Shown here: piece after piece, positions 50,213 to 61,700 of the stretch
Layout: each line of letters opens with the position of its first letter
Position numbering within the stretch: the stretch's first letter is position 1
Assembly (NCBI GenBank): GCA_045652745.1
Contig: JAZRUW010000012.1
Location: forward strand, 1 to 64,000
Origin: RGIG2041 sp045652745
Lineage (GTDB): Bacteria > Bacillota > Clostridia > UBA1381 > UMGS1253
Reading direction: 5' to 3'
DNA: 64,000 nt
Notes under the pieces: model-generated
Seen by the model: the letters and a program-made list of their open reading frames with translations, nothing else
The model's database searches: none
Told to the model about the DNA's origin: nothing
Position numbers and translations under genes: made by a program

Positions 50213-53200
50213 ATGAAAAAAATTCTGAGTATGATTTTGACGGTGTGTATGCTTATAAGCGTACTGCCGACAAGCTTTGTATGGGCGGCGTCCGAGCCGG
50301 TCGTGCTGTTTGACTATGACTTTGAGGATTGTGTTCTTGGAGACAACGTGCCGCTCAAGGCGGATTCGCTTACGGATTGGTCAAGCGGTCTATTTGGGGA
50401 ACTGCCCCGCATCGAGGCGGTAAAAGATGCCGAGCACGGCACAGTAGTCAAATATTATAGAAAGGAAGGGTCAGGTGCACCGAGACTGGACAAAGTATTG
50501 TACGCAGGCGGTATGACCAATATGACCGTATCTTTTGAGGCAAAACAAGCCGGCGGATCAAAACTGATATGCAGGCTGTATTATGCGGATGGAACATCTT
50601 ATGATGAGTTTACATCGGTTAATCAAACTACATGGACGAAGTTTGAGGTTAAGTTCAATTTTACCGACGGTACATATTCTGTAAATGGCGGTCAAACTAA
50701 AACTATGGCAAGTACAGATACATCTGAACTGACTTTGCGTTTTAGTGCCAGTGTTAGCACGGAGAAATATGCTTATTTAGATGATGTCTTGGTGACAACA
50801 ACGGATAATGTGACTCCGGAGGATGTATCCAACGGCGATGTCGGTGTGCGTACACCTGAGGAGATTATGGCGCCGTTTGCGCAGTATACGAAGGCACCGG
50901 CAACTGCCGTGCCGGATGGCAAGTATAAGCTCTTTGCCTATGACGGCAGTCTGAATACAAACGACGGCGTTGCTACGGGTACGGATGCACTCTGGACGAA
51001 TGTATCCAGAGCAAAGTCGGCCGTTTTGGATGAGGACAACCTCATTCGTTTTACAAATGATAGACGAAGCATGCAAAATGCTTATGTAACCAAGAAGCTT
51101 GCGGTTGGTACAAATCCGGGCACGGTGTGCATGGAATATTATACCGTGCTTTCGGACAGCAAGGCGTATGTGTCGCTGGCGGCCAATGAACAAACGGATA
51201 CAGGTACGACGAACACGACATTGGTGGAGACAAATACAATTACGAAATCGACCGCCGGCGTAAATGCAGACGCATGGAATCTGGTGAAAGCTGAGTTTGA
51301 TTTTACAAACGGGCAATATAAGATTTATGTCAATGATACGCTTGCGGAGCAGGGGGCGTTTAAAGCATCCATGCCGGAAGGCGCGTATGAAGTCACCATC
51401 GGTGCACGCGCAAAGCTTGCAGGGGCAGACACTATGCTGGTCGATAACTTTGTAATGTATCAGGACAGCGAGCCGGAAGTGTCAGGCGAAAAATACTACG
51501 GTACCACGGGTACAACTTGGAGGAAAGTGACGGAGGGCATTAAACTTGATGCGAATAGTTATGTATACAAACTGCGTTCGCATCCGAGACTTTTGATTAC
51601 CAGCCGTCAGGCGGTTTTGGATAAAATTGCTGCAGACCCGAAAGTGGCGGCATGGTATAAAGCTGTTAAAGAGGATGCGGATAAAGATTTGGGGAAAGAC
51701 CCGCAGAAATATGAGTTTTCCAACGGCAGAAATATTAAAAAAGAAGCCAGTGTGATTTCCGGTCGAATCACCCGCCTGGCGTTGGTGTATCTGGTAGCGC
51801 AAGAAGACAAATATTTTGAGCGTGCGCTTTTAGAAATCCGTAACGCGGGCACATTTCCGGACTGGTCCAATTCGGCGCCGATTCTGGCATCGGGCATTAT
51901 GTACAGTATTGCATGCTTTTACGACTGGTGCTATGACGCGCCGGGTATGACAGCTGCAGTTAAAACAGAGATTATTGACATTGTCAAGAAACAGGCGCTC
52001 TGGCAGTTTGCACGTTCGTATGACGGCGTAATCAACGTAGAAATTGCAAACGGTAACACAAACAGAACGACGGTTGCCAATGCCTGCGGTGCGGGTATGG
52101 CAATTGCAATGGCGGACGAAGAGCAGCTGCTTGCACAATATTTGATTGATAATGCGATTAAGTGCACCCAGCAGACGGTAAATGCGTATAGTACGGACGG
52201 TGCATTTTCGGAGGGTACATCCTACTGGGAATATGCAAATGACAGTATGTTTAACTTCCTTGCGCAGATGGACAGCGCAACGGTGGAGGGCTATGAAAAG
52301 CCGCAGGCACTGCAGTGGTATTATGAGTCAGGAGAGTTGTACAATACACCCGATTACTGGGCATATATGTCCGGTCCGGCCGGTAATTTTGACTACGGCG
52401 ATTCCAATCCGGAATTTTCGGGACATCCGTTAATCTACTGGTATTCCCAGCGTAACAACAGACCGTTTTACAGTTGGTTTTTGGAAAGAACGCTGCAGAG
52501 AATCGGTTCTTCGGTAGGCAGCAAAAAGTTTGCGATTGCTTATTACGATAACACTTTTGAAAGCTACAATGACGGCACGATGCCGCTGGATAAAACCTTT
52601 AATGCAACCGCTTTGGCGCAGGTAGCGAGCATGCGCTCGTCCTGGACTGCAGGCGATGCTCTGTATGCGGCAATCCAGGGCGGTGACAACCAAGCGAGCC
52701 ATATGGCAAAATCGCTCGGTACATTTGTGCTCGATGCAAACGGCAAGCGCTTTGTACGCCAGATTGGGCATGTGGATTATGGTTCACTGTATGATTCGCA
52801 TCTGTATTACATGGAGCGTGCCGAGGGTAATAATACCATTATCGCGAACCCGAACTTGGATGGCGAGAGCTTTGACCAAAACGAGAATGCCATCGCAAGA
52901 TTTATCAAACATGCAGAGGCGGAAAACGAAGCCTACACCGTGCTGAATATGACGGAAACAAACGATGCATTTACCGATGCAAAGCGCGGTATGTATATGA
53001 CCAAGGGCAGAAACTCGGTTGTGCTTCAGGATGAAATCGAAACAAATACACCGTCCGAAATCTGGTGGTTTGCGCATACGGATGCAGAGCTTACGTTAAC
53101 AGAGGACAAAAAGGGCGCAATCATGCGTATCGGCAACGAAAAGGTGTATGCGAGAATTACGAGCGGCCCTGCGGATGCGGTCTTTACCGTAATGGAAGCC

Positions 53201-54733
53201 GAGTCGATGATGGATGAGGAGCTTCGTGCACCGGACGAAATTGCGGTAAATTGTCAGAAGCTTGCTATTCATATGCAAAATGTTTCCGACCTTACATTGA
53301 CAGTGGAATTTATTCCGCTTCGTACAGGAGAAGGTGTACCGACTGCATTTACCGAGGTTAAGCCGATTGAGAACTGGAGCGTATCGGATAATACAATCTC
53401 TGCAAAGCGTCAGGCAGGCGATGCCGTTGTGATGCTTGCAAACAGTCCGATGGCGATTGCATATGAATCCAAAGTTGCCATTAACGAAAACGATACAAAT
53501 GTTGCGCCGTTTGTGCAAGACGAGGTGCTCTATGTACCGGCGATTCGCACGGCGGAACTTGCTTACGGCAAGGCAACATTTAAAGACGGCAACCTCAGCG
53601 TAACGAGAGATTATGTAACCAACACAATCAGCGAAGGCTTATTGACGCGGGACGATGTGGTATATGCACCGGCAACGGCGCTTGCAACGGCGCTCGGCAT
53701 GCAGCTTTACACCTACGAAAACAGCATGTTTGCTTTTGCGGACAGAGACCCTGCCTATACGGATGCAGAAAAGGCAGCCGTATACACGGAGCTCAATACC
53801 CATGTTTACTTAAACGAGGAGCTGTTTACAGGTTTCAGCACGGAAAAAACGACCTATTTCATCCCGAATGACATTTCGATGCCGACCGTGCGCGTGTCGA
53901 GCGGTGAGACAGTGACCAAGACAAAGGATAGCGCAAGCTTTACGGTAAACGGACAGACTTATAATTTCTATCGCACGGACGTCGTGGATGCGGTAGCCCG
54001 CTACAATGTTGCTCTCGGCAAAGTATTGACGGCGAATAAGGAAATGGGTGGCACAAACATAGTGGATTATATAACGGATGGCGATATGAGCACCTTCGGC
54101 GGTGTAAAGTACACAACCGTAAAGAATGTAACCTTTACGCTCGAACTGGAAGGCCCGCACTATATAGAATCTCTGCAACTGACCGATAGAAGACCGGAAG
54201 CTGCTTCAGTTATGGAGAAGGTTGTATACACCGGTATTCTGGAAGACGGCAGCAAGGTGAACCTCGGCGGAATTGAAAACATGGATGTTGCCGGCGAACT
54301 TTCAGGCGAACGCCGCTTAAATGTTGTACAGTGTGCGGTTGAGCAGCCGGTTACTGCCATTGAAATGTATCTGGAAGATACCAACGGTTCTGTCAATGGT
54401 GAGAACGATGACAGAATCTCTATCTATGAATTTGAGGTTATCGGCATCAAGGCAAGTACAGAGCCGATTGTTCCGGAAACCTATACGACGTATGCAAAGA
54501 CTGACGGAGGGTATGCTTTCAGCACGGAATTTGCCGGTTTGATACCGCAGAGCGGTTATCTGATTGCTGTCGCCTATAACGGTGACAAGCAGGTTGGTAT
54601 GAGAATCGTGCCGTGTACAGGCAAAGAAAAGGAAGAATACACAATGGAATGTACAGCACTTGATAAGGTGCAGATTATGCTGTTGGAGTCGTTTTACACA
54701 ATGCGGCTTCTTGCAAATCCGGAAATTTTATAA
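50213..54733 (+). CDS. Secreted heparinase II/III-like polysaccharide lyase, 1506 aa
   Basis: Signal peptide (about 1-25). An N-terminal lectin-like beta-sandwich (about 30-205) and a second related one (about 240-420) precede an alginate/heparin-lyase-type alpha toroid and beta sandwich (about 460-1050): HPRLLITSRQAVLDKI, NGNTNRTTVANACGAG, DGAFSEGTSYWEYAND, GGDNQASHMAKSLGTFVLD. Then come a stalk-like part (APFVQDEVLYVPAIR) and an F5/8-C-like domain near 1260-1400. It probably cleaves acidic host or plant glycans by beta-elimination; the substrate is unknown. Monocistronic. It is a paralogue of the 58779 gene. Confidence 0.85.
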   Translation: MKKILSMILTVCMLISVLPTSFVWAASEPVVLFDYDFEDCVLGDNVPLKADSLTDWSSGLFGELPRIEAVKDAEHGTVVKYYRKEGSGAPRLDKVLYAGGMTNMTVSFEAKQAGGSKLICRLYYADGTSYDEFTSVNQTTWTKFEVKFNFTDGTYSVNGGQTKTMASTDTSELTLRFSASVSTEKYAYLDDVLVTTTDNVTPEDVSNGDVGVRTPEEIMAPFAQYTKAPATAVPDGKYKLFAYDGSLNTNDGVATGTDALWTNVSRAKSAVLDEDNLIRFTNDRRSMQNAYVTKKLAVGTNPGTVCMEYYTVLSDSKAYVSLAANEQTDTGTTNTTLVETNTITKSTAGVNADAWNLVKAEFDFTNGQYKIYVNDTLAEQGAFKASMPEGAYEVTIGARAKLAGADTMLVDNFVMYQDSEPEVSGEKYYGTTGTTWRKVTEGIKLDANSYVYKLRSHPRLLITSRQAVLDKIAADPKVAAWYKAVKEDADKDLGKDPQKYEFSNGRNIKKEASVISGRITRLALVYLVAQEDKYFERALLEIRNAGTFPDWSNSAPILASGIMYSIACFYDWCYDAPGMTAAVKTEIIDIVKKQALWQFARSYDGVINVEIANGNTNRTTVANACGAGMAIAMADEEQLLAQYLIDNAIKCTQQTVNAYSTDGAFSEGTSYWEYANDSMFNFLAQMDSATVEGYEKPQALQWYYESGELYNTPDYWAYMSGPAGNFDYGDSNPEFSGHPLIYWYSQRNNRPFYSWFLERTLQRIGSSVGSKKFAIAYYDNTFESYNDGTMPLDKTFNATALAQVASMRSSWTAGDALYAAIQGGDNQASHMAKSLGTFVLDANGKRFVRQIGHVDYGSLYDSHLYYMERAEGNNTIIANPNLDGESFDQNENAIARFIKHAEAENEAYTVLNMTETNDAFTDAKRGMYMTKGRNSVVLQDEIETNTPSEIWWFAHTDAELTLTEDKKGAIMRIGNEKVYARITSGPADAVFTVMEAESMMDEELRAPDEIAVNCQKLAIHMQNVSDLTLTVEFIPLRTGEGVPTAFTEVKPIENWSVSDNTISAKRQAGDAVVMLANSPMAIAYESKVAINENDTNVAPFVQDEVLYVPAIRTAELAYGKATFKDGNLSVTRDYVTNTISEGLLTRDDVVYAPATALATALGMQLYTYENSMFAFADRDPAYTDAEKAAVYTELNTHVYLNEELFTGFSTEKTTYFIPNDISMPTVRVSSGETVTKTKDSASFTVNGQTYNFYRTDVVDAVARYNVALGKVLTANKEMGGTNIVDYITDGDMSTFGGVKYTTVKNVTFTLELEGPHYIESLQLTDRRPEAASVMEKVVYTGILEDGSKVNLGGIENMDVAGELSGERRLNVVQCAVEQPVTAIEMYLEDTNGSVNGENDDRISIYEFEVIGIKASTEPIVPETYTTYAKTDGGYAFSTEFAGLIPQSGYLIAVAYNGDKQVGMRIVPCTGKEKEEYTMECTALDKVQIMLLESFYTMRLLANPEIL

Positions 54734-54746
54734 GCATAGCGTAATG

Positions 54747-54781
54747 AAAGCACCGAGCAAAGGATTTGCTCGGTGCTTTAC
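54747..54781. terminator. Bidirectional terminator
   Basis: AAAGCACCGAGCAAA-GGA-TTTGCTCGGTGCTTT, a perfect 15-bp stem between the lyase and the convergent lipoprotein gene. Confidence 0.92.
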
Positions 54782-54784
54782 AAT

Positions 54785-55702
54785 TTATTTTGTTATATCA
54801 AAGTAGGCATAATAGAGCTCCGGCTCGTAGGTGTGGCCTTGTCTGAAATCTGCAACTTTTTTGCTGATGCGGTACGCGCCCGGCGGAAGCGTACCGTAAA
54901 TATAAGACCAGTCGAGGTTGCTTTCGGTTATCTCGTTTCGGGGGATGATAAACGCCGGCATAGTCCAGACGGCCTCGTTGGCATAGGGGACATCCTGCCA
55001 TCCGCCGTATTCATTTTGCTTTTCTATGGTATACGGATTGCCGTATTGCAATGTGCCTTCTACCGTGCCGCCGAACTGTTCGAAACGAAGCGTGCATCCT
55101 GTTGACGTAACGTTCGTTGCCGTCAGGGTCAAACCCCATTTGTCTGTTTCTGCTGTGCGGTCATCGAGTGTGCAGGTTTGATATTTGGGCTTTGTAAACG
55201 CCTGCGAGGACAGCATAGGCCAGAAAATGTCCCGTACGGTAACTTCCATGGATTCGGATAAAATCATCAGGACGCAATCTTTGGCGGCATTCGGAAGTCT
55301 GCCCGTTAAGGTCATACAGAAGGGAAGGGTGTGAAAGCTTTCCGTTGGTACATCCGCTTTTTTAAAGATGCACCAGCCTTCACCGTCTATCGGCACTTCC
55401 TTTGTAATGGAGGTTGCGTTTTGATAACCGTCTGCACCTTCAAAGTTACATTCGCCATCCTTTTGCGGTGTCTGATAATCTTCGAGTGTTTTTGTAAACT
55501 TGCCGTCTAAGGTGCCGCAACGCGGTGTGTTTTCGCTGACAAGCCCCGTATCATAGTACAAACATCCGTCCGCGACAAAAGCGCGAAGCGGCGTATGCGT
55601 ATCACCCGATGTATCTGTCGGTACGGCACTGTTTTTTGGCGGCGCCGCGCAAGCAGTAAGGCAAACACAAAACGCACAAAAAACGAAAAACAATCTTTTC
55701 AT
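54785..55702 (-). CDS. Lipoprotein with immunoglobulin-like domain
   Basis: 305 aa. Lipoprotein signal with lipobox LTAC (Cys near 18), so anchored to the outer face of the membrane. After a Thr/Pro-rich segment comes a domain with paired cysteines; the C-terminal part (about 190-305, LTLTATNVTSTGCTLRFEQF and GTLPPGAYRISKKV) resembles the bacterial Ig-like (Big_14) domain. ATG 55702 follows AAAGGAGG. No partner is evident; convergent with the lyase gene. Confidence 0.85.
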   Translation of the reverse strand: MKRLFFVFCAFCVCLTACAAPPKNSAVPTDTSGDTHTPLRAFVADGCLYYDTGLVSENTPRCGTLDGKFTKTLEDYQTPQKDGECNFEGADGYQNATSITKEVPIDGEGWCIFKKADVPTESFHTLPFCMTLTGRLPNAAKDCVLMILSESMEVTVRDIFWPMLSSQAFTKPKYQTCTLDDRTAETDKWGLTLTATNVTSTGCTLRFEQFGGTVEGTLQYGNPYTIEKQNEYGGWQDVPYANEAVWTMPAFIIPRNEITESNLDWSYIYGTLPPGAYRISKKVADFRQGHTYEPELYYAYFDITK

Positions 55703-55740
55703 ACAATGACCTCCTTTACGTGTACAGACGTAAAAAAATG

Positions 55741-57117
55741 TCAAATGTTCCCTTTGCTCTCGCTTTTTATAATCAAATGAAATTCTTTTAAAACCTTAAT
55801 TTGAATCGGGACGGCACAAAGCACGGCGGCGAAGTCGGCGCAGGCCTGTGCAATCTGAATGCCGAACAAATCTAAAAAATGCGGCAAAATCAAGATGGCC
55901 GGGATAAAGAACAGTCCCTGTCTTGCCATCGCCAGAAAAGAGGCAGGCAAGGTGCGTTTGATGGTTTGGAGCATCATGTTGCTCATAAACACCCATGACA
56001 AAAGGGGCAGAGGAATTGCCTGCATACGCAGGGCAAATGCACCGATGGAAATTACGCTTGTTTCATTCGGGTCTGTGTGGAACAAAGCGACGAGCTCAGG
56101 CGCAAATACGAGAGCGCCCACAGCCATTACCGTTAAAAAGCAAAAGCTGACCTTTACGGAAAACCAAAAGGCTTTTATCATACGGTCGTAGCGTTTTGCG
56201 CCGTAGTTAAAACCGCATACCGGCTGAAAACCCTGGCCGAAGCCGATGGTGGTGGATACGGCAAACATCATAATGCGCGATACTATCGACATGGCTGCGA
56301 TGGTCGCATCGCCAAAGGGGCGCGCCATTGTATTGAGTGCAACCACAGCAAAGCTGTTTAAGCCTTGACGCAAAAGAGAGGGAAGACCGCCGCCGGACAT
56401 TTCTTTGAAAAAGTACAGATTTGGTTTGAAGTTCTTAAAACGGATGCGGATATTTTCGCCGCGGTGGCACATAAACAGCAGAATGCAAAAACTTACAATC
56501 TGGCCGACGATGGTTGCGAGCGCCGCACCGGCAATGCCCATCTTAAAAGTGAAGATAAAGAGCGGGTCGAGGGCGATATTTAAAAGACCGCCCGTAATGA
56601 TACCGACCATGGCATAGGTCGCGCTGCCTTGAAAGCGTAGTTGGTTGTTGAGTACGAGGGAGGCCATCATAAACGGTGCACCGAGTACGATAATACGCAT
56701 ATAGTCGAGTGCGTAGGGGGCGATCGTATCGGTTGCACCGAGCAGCCATACTAAAGACGGCGCAAACAGTGTGCCGAAAAGTGCAATAAGAAGGCCGAAA
56801 ATGATGGCAGAGAAAAAGCCTGTTGCGGCCATAATTTCGCTTTCTTTGCGGTTGCCCGAACCTAAACTGCGCGAAATAAAATTGCCCGAGCCGTGGCCGA
56901 AGAAAAAGCCGAAGGCCTGGATGATAGACATCAGCGGCAGTACGACACCGACACCGCCGGTGGCGCTGGTCGAGCGCATCTGCCCGACGAAATAGGTGTC
57001 GGCCATATTGTAAAACGTGGTGATGAGCATACTTAAAATGGTCGGAATGGCCAATGAGGTGATGAGCCGTTCTACCGGCTCGGTGGTCATGCGTTCCAGT
57101 TTGTTTGTCTTTTGCAT
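55741..57117 (-). CDS. MATE-family efflux transporter (second)
   Basis: 458 aa with about 12 TM helices in two repeats. Features: PTILSMLITTFYNMADTYFV, HGSGNFISRSLGSGNRKESE, GQGFQPVCGFNYGAKRYDRM. It belongs to the DinF/NorM-like MATE group and differs clearly from the 18397 protein. The ATG at 57117 is preferred over an in-frame GTG nine bases upstream, although the ribosome site is weak. It lies 38 nt before the lipoprotein gene start on the same strand, so both may be co-transcribed. Confidence 0.92.
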   Translation of the reverse strand: MQKTNKLERMTTEPVERLITSLAIPTILSMLITTFYNMADTYFVGQMRSTSATGGVGVVLPLMSIIQAFGFFFGHGSGNFISRSLGSGNRKESEIMAATGFFSAIIFGLLIALFGTLFAPSLVWLLGATDTIAPYALDYMRIIVLGAPFMMASLVLNNQLRFQGSATYAMVGIITGGLLNIALDPLFIFTFKMGIAGAALATIVGQIVSFCILLFMCHRGENIRIRFKNFKPNLYFFKEMSGGGLPSLLRQGLNSFAVVALNTMARPFGDATIAAMSIVSRIMMFAVSTTIGFGQGFQPVCGFNYGAKRYDRMIKAFWFSVKVSFCFLTVMAVGALVFAPELVALFHTDPNETSVISIGAFALRMQAIPLPLLSWVFMSNMMLQTIKRTLPASFLAMARQGLFFIPAILILPHFLDLFGIQIAQACADFAAVLCAVPIQIKVLKEFHLIIKSESKGNI

Positions 57118-57327
57118 TGTGTCCACTCTTTTCTAAACTGATTTAGCATTATTTTACCATTTTTTTGCCCCGACCGCAAGACGTATATTAAAACCTTATC
57201 TGCAAAGAGCGAAGTAGCATAGCGGTTTGAATGTGATTTTGCTGGATGCCATGGAAAACCTGTCGATTTTATATGCCAAAGAACATAAAAATTTTCATTT
57301 TGCACATACTGGAACAGAGGTGCAAAT

Positions 57328-58575
57328 ATGAAAAAAATTATTGTTAAAAAATCGCCGCCGCTGTGCGGTAGTATAACCGTCGGCGGTGCAAAAAATGCGG
57401 CGTTGCCGATTTTGGCGGCAACGCTTTTGTGCGAGGGGACATCGGTGATTTCCAATGTGCCGGATTTGTCGGACATAGAAGATATGTGTGCTATTTTAAG
57501 CGCTGTCGGGGCAAAGGTTGAGCGTAAGCAGCACACAGTTACCGTGCAGCCGCGTATTGCGAAAACCACGGTGCCGTATGCACTTTTGTCCAAAATGCGC
57601 GCATCGTTTCTGGTGATGGGGCCGCTTGTTGCAAGGGCGCAGACGGCGCAGCTGAGTCTGCCGGGCGGGTGCCCGATCGGGGTGCGGCCGATTGATTTGC
57701 ATTTAAAAGGATTTGCGGCGCTCGGTGCACGGATTAAAACGGGGCACGGTGGCATCTGCGTCAGCGCACGCCGCTTGTGCGGCGCAAGAATTTATCTGGA
57801 TTTTCCGAGCGTGGGTGCCACGGAGAACATTTTAATGGCGGCGGTGCTTGCCGAAGGTAAAACCGTGATTGAAAATGCGGCAACGGAGCCGGAAATTGAA
57901 AATTTAGCGGCTTTTTTAACTAAAGCCGGCGCGAAAATCAAGGGTGCAGGCGGACGCACAATTACGGTAGAGGGTGTAACAAAACTGGTCGGTGTGGCGC
58001 ACAGCGTTATTCCCGACCGCATTGAAGCCGGCACATTTATGACGGCGGCGGCAATGACGCGAGGACAAGTTACGCTGCGCGGTGTAAACTGTGCGCATCT
58101 AAAGCCGGTTACGGCAAAATTTCGCGAAATCGGTATCGAGGTCTGTGAAGGCAAAAATCAGCTGACGGTAGATGCATCGGGAAAACTTTGTCCCGTGCAT
58201 ATTAAAACGCTCCCGTTTCCGGGGTTTCCTACGGATATGCAGGCACAGATGGCGGCGCTCATGTGCCTTTGTGAAGGTACCTCCACCGTAACGGAAACGG
58301 TGTTTGAAAACCGGTTTTTATATGTGTCTGAACTTGGACGCATGGGAGCACATATCCAGGTGGAGGGGCGGTGCGCCATTGTGGAGGGTGTAAAGAGTTT
58401 TGACGGCGCGTGTGTGCGCGCAACGGACTTGCGTGCCGGTGCGGCTCTGGTTTTGGCAGGGCTTGCGGCGAAAGGGGATACGGAGGTGGGTGATGTTTAC
58501 CATATTGAGCGCGGCTATGAGGATTTTGCGGGAAAGTTATCTGCACTCGGCGGCAGGGTAGTGGCTGTGGACTAA
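57328..58575 (+). CDS. murA: UDP-N-acetylglucosamine 1-carboxyvinyltransferase
   Basis: 415 aa. First committed step of peptidoglycan synthesis: adds enolpyruvate from PEP to UDP-GlcNAc. Key residues: GGAKNAALP with Lys22-Asn23, MRASFLVMGPL with Arg91, and the active-site Cys115 in LPGGCPIGVRPIDLHLKG; FPTDMQAQ and ENRF in the second half. The Cys (fosfomycin target) is present. Clostridia often have two MurA copies; this one stands alone. GAGGTG precedes the ATG. The 210 bp upstream carry a short open stretch but no recognised gene. Confidence 0.96.
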   Translation: MKKIIVKKSPPLCGSITVGGAKNAALPILAATLLCEGTSVISNVPDLSDIEDMCAILSAVGAKVERKQHTVTVQPRIAKTTVPYALLSKMRASFLVMGPLVARAQTAQLSLPGGCPIGVRPIDLHLKGFAALGARIKTGHGGICVSARRLCGARIYLDFPSVGATENILMAAVLAEGKTVIENAATEPEIENLAAFLTKAGAKIKGAGGRTITVEGVTKLVGVAHSVIPDRIEAGTFMTAAAMTRGQVTLRGVNCAHLKPVTAKFREIGIEVCEGKNQLTVDASGKLCPVHIKTLPFPGFPTDMQAQMAALMCLCEGTSTVTETVFENRFLYVSELGRMGAHIQVEGRCAIVEGVKSFDGACVRATDLRAGAALVLAGLAAKGDTEVGDVYHIERGYEDFAGKLSALGGRVVAVD

Positions 58576-58778
58576 GAGGGGAATATCCTTATAAAATCGG
58601 AAAATTTTTTATATTATCTGTTTTTAAATGCAAGAAAACGAAATTTCATGACAAAAAATAGTAGATTTTTTGCCTTGTCTGTGTTATATTTAAAGGGAAC
58701 ATATCAAGTTACTTTGGACCAAAAGATGTGGTGAAACGACCTGATAAAAGAACATATTTTATATAGGAGGTAGGAAAC

Positions 58779-61700
58779 ATGAGATCGATGATGAAAAGTG
58801 TATGTCTTATTTTGTGCCTGACGCTTTTGTGCAGTGTGCTGCCGATGGGCGTATTTGTAGCGGCGGCGAAGGAAAACGTAATTTTTTCCTTTGACTTTGA
58901 AGACTGCGCCGTAGGCGAAGGAATTACGCAGGACAGAGCGAATGTGAATGGTTGGTACACACTTACGATTAAGCAGAATAATGCGCCGTTGATTGTGCAA
59001 AGTGAAAAGGGACGCGGCAATTATGCCTATATCGAAAATATTTCTGATGCTGCATCGGGTCCGAAGCTTATGAAGATGATAAACTTAGGGGCGCTGACCA
59101 ATCTGCGTGTATCCTATGAGTGTAAGGGCAACAGATATGTCGGTTTTTCCATGAAGGATGATGCGGAAAAGGTTTCGATAAAAACCAAGGCCTATACGGA
59201 ATGGACGAGCGTCGTTGTGGATATTGATGTTGAAAATGCGAAGTTTACGACAACCATCGGCGGCGAAGTGACGCAGAAGGATGTAGCATTTAGTATGTTT
59301 GCCGATCCGTCACAGATTCAGTTCGAGTTTGGCGGCAGTCTGAGTGCGGGAGAGTATTTTTATATCGATAATGTAAAGATTACTACGACAGATGATATTA
59401 CTGCCGAAGCGGCGCAAAGTGCGAAAACGGCAGCGCATCCGGCAAATCAAAAATACATAGAGGCGGCGCAGAAGGCGCAGGAAGAAAAACTCAACGTGCA
59501 GTTTGAGTCCCGTGCGCCGGCGGCAATTTCCGTACCGGAGGGTCAAAACTACATTGTTTTGGAGGACTTTGAAGGTTACGGCGAAGTTTTAAAGTATGAC
59601 AACTGGTCGATCGTCGGCAATAAAACGTATGTAAATCCGGCAAAGGAGGCCGGCAATCAGTTTGTAGCCATTTCCAATACGGACAGAGAGATGCACACGC
59701 CGCGTTTTAACCGTCCGCTCAAGAATTTAAATCTCAATACCATGACGTTTGAACTTGATTTTGCGGCAAATCCGGCGCTGGATTTGATTGTGTATGTGAA
59801 AAATGCGGATAAATCCGTGCAGATTGCCAGACCGGGAGAGACCTACGGTGACGGCAAGTGGCATCACCTTAAGGCAGAGGTCAACTTTAAGGATAAAAAG
59901 TTTGTAAGCTATATTGACGGTGCCGAGGTAAAGAGCGGTGACCTTGTGGAGCTGATGACGGCAGATGCGTGGAAAACGATGGAAATTCAGATTTCCGCAC
60001 AGCTTGGCGCCGGTGCAAAGGGCAGATTGGATAATACGGTTGCATATACGCCCGACAGCGTGGCAAACGCCGTGTTTGACTATCAAAACAACATCAACTG
60101 GGATATGGTAAAAACCGATAACCCGACCGGTTATACCGAGATTGTCCGTGAAGAACATCCGCGACTGATTATAAACGACTGGGATGTCATCCGTGAAAAA
60201 ATTAAAAACGATTACTGGTGCGGTCTGTGGTGGCAGTCGGTCAAGAATGCGGCAGACAGTTATATCCGTGACAATGCTATGGTGCCCTACAGAGTGAATG
60301 AACGCGGTAACATTCAGGAAACCAGCCAGGATATCCGCATCAAGAGCTATGTGCTTTCGTTTGTTGCCGGTGTGACCGGCGAAAGAAAATATGCGGAGCA
60401 TATGTATAAAATCTTAAAAGACGTACATGATACGTTCCCGGACTGGAGCGAAAATCTTGCGCTTTTGAGTGCAAACTTCATCGGTGCATATGCTTACGCT
60501 TATGACTGGGCATACCATGTGTTTACACCGGAGGAGCGTGCGGATGTACTTCGCATGACGATAAACCGCGGTGTAAGCATTGCCGTACAGGGTTATGAAA
60601 ACAAACTTGCAGAAGCGTATATGACGATGATGAATCGAGGCAATAATCAGTCGTCAACAGCCAATAGAGCCAATATCTGCCTGGCGGTTGCGATTGCAAC
60701 CGAATATCCGCAGATTGCAGAGTATCTGCTCGATAATGCCTCTAAAGGTCTGCCAAACGTATTTGCAGAGTTTTTCCCGGACGGCGCATTTATAGAAACA
60801 ACGGACTATTGGGATGCCAGTGCCACTGACGTTATGCAGGCGATTGCGGTATTGGAGTCCGGCGCTAAAGAGGGTGCAAAACTGCCGGAAAGACTCGACT
60901 GGGCAAACACGATTCCGGGCTTTGTCAATACCGGTGACTTTCCGATTTATTACAGCGGTGCAACGGCATCGTTTAACTACGGCGATACGACCTCGAGATT
61001 TATTTCTTCCACCTCGTTTTTGTATCTGTCCGCACGTTGGGGTGAGCCGAAGTATGCGTGGTATGAGATGACACGCAATCAGGTGAACAGTCCCTTTACA
61101 ACCAGACGTATTCCGTTTGCGATTGCGTGGTACGATCCGGCAAATGCAGTATGCAGTCCGGGCGAATTCCCGCTCGATAAGTTCTATCAGCATTTGGAAG
61201 ACGGCGGTGTAAACGGTATTTCGATGCGTTCATCCTGGGAAGATGAAGATATGCTCTTTGTTGCAATGCAGGGCGGTGACAATGGCGCAATGCACCAAAA
61301 CCCGTCGCTCGGTACATTTGTTATGGACTATGCCGGCAAGCGCTGGTTTATGCTCACGGGTAAAAACTCGCTGACGGGTACTTATACGATTGTCAGCCGA
61401 CACGACGGCGATGAATCCGAAATCTGGCATGAGAGAACGGAATCGAACAATACCCTTATCATCAATCCGGATAAGACGGCAGGACAGGACAGCGATGCGT
61501 TTGCTCCGCTGGTACGCTATGATACTGCGGCAAATGCCGCTTACGGCATTTTGGATATTTCCGATGCAAGAGAGGATATTCAAAAATGGGAGCGCGGCGT
61601 AATGCTCTACGACAACCGCGAGCGTGTGATTATCCGTGATGAAATCACGATGCATATGCCGTCCGAAATCAACTGGTTCGGACATACCAATGCACAAATT

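Noticed and set aside
57225..57330. Short open stretch overlapping the murA start
   Set aside because: About 35 codons with no ribosome site and no recognised family; possibly a relic.
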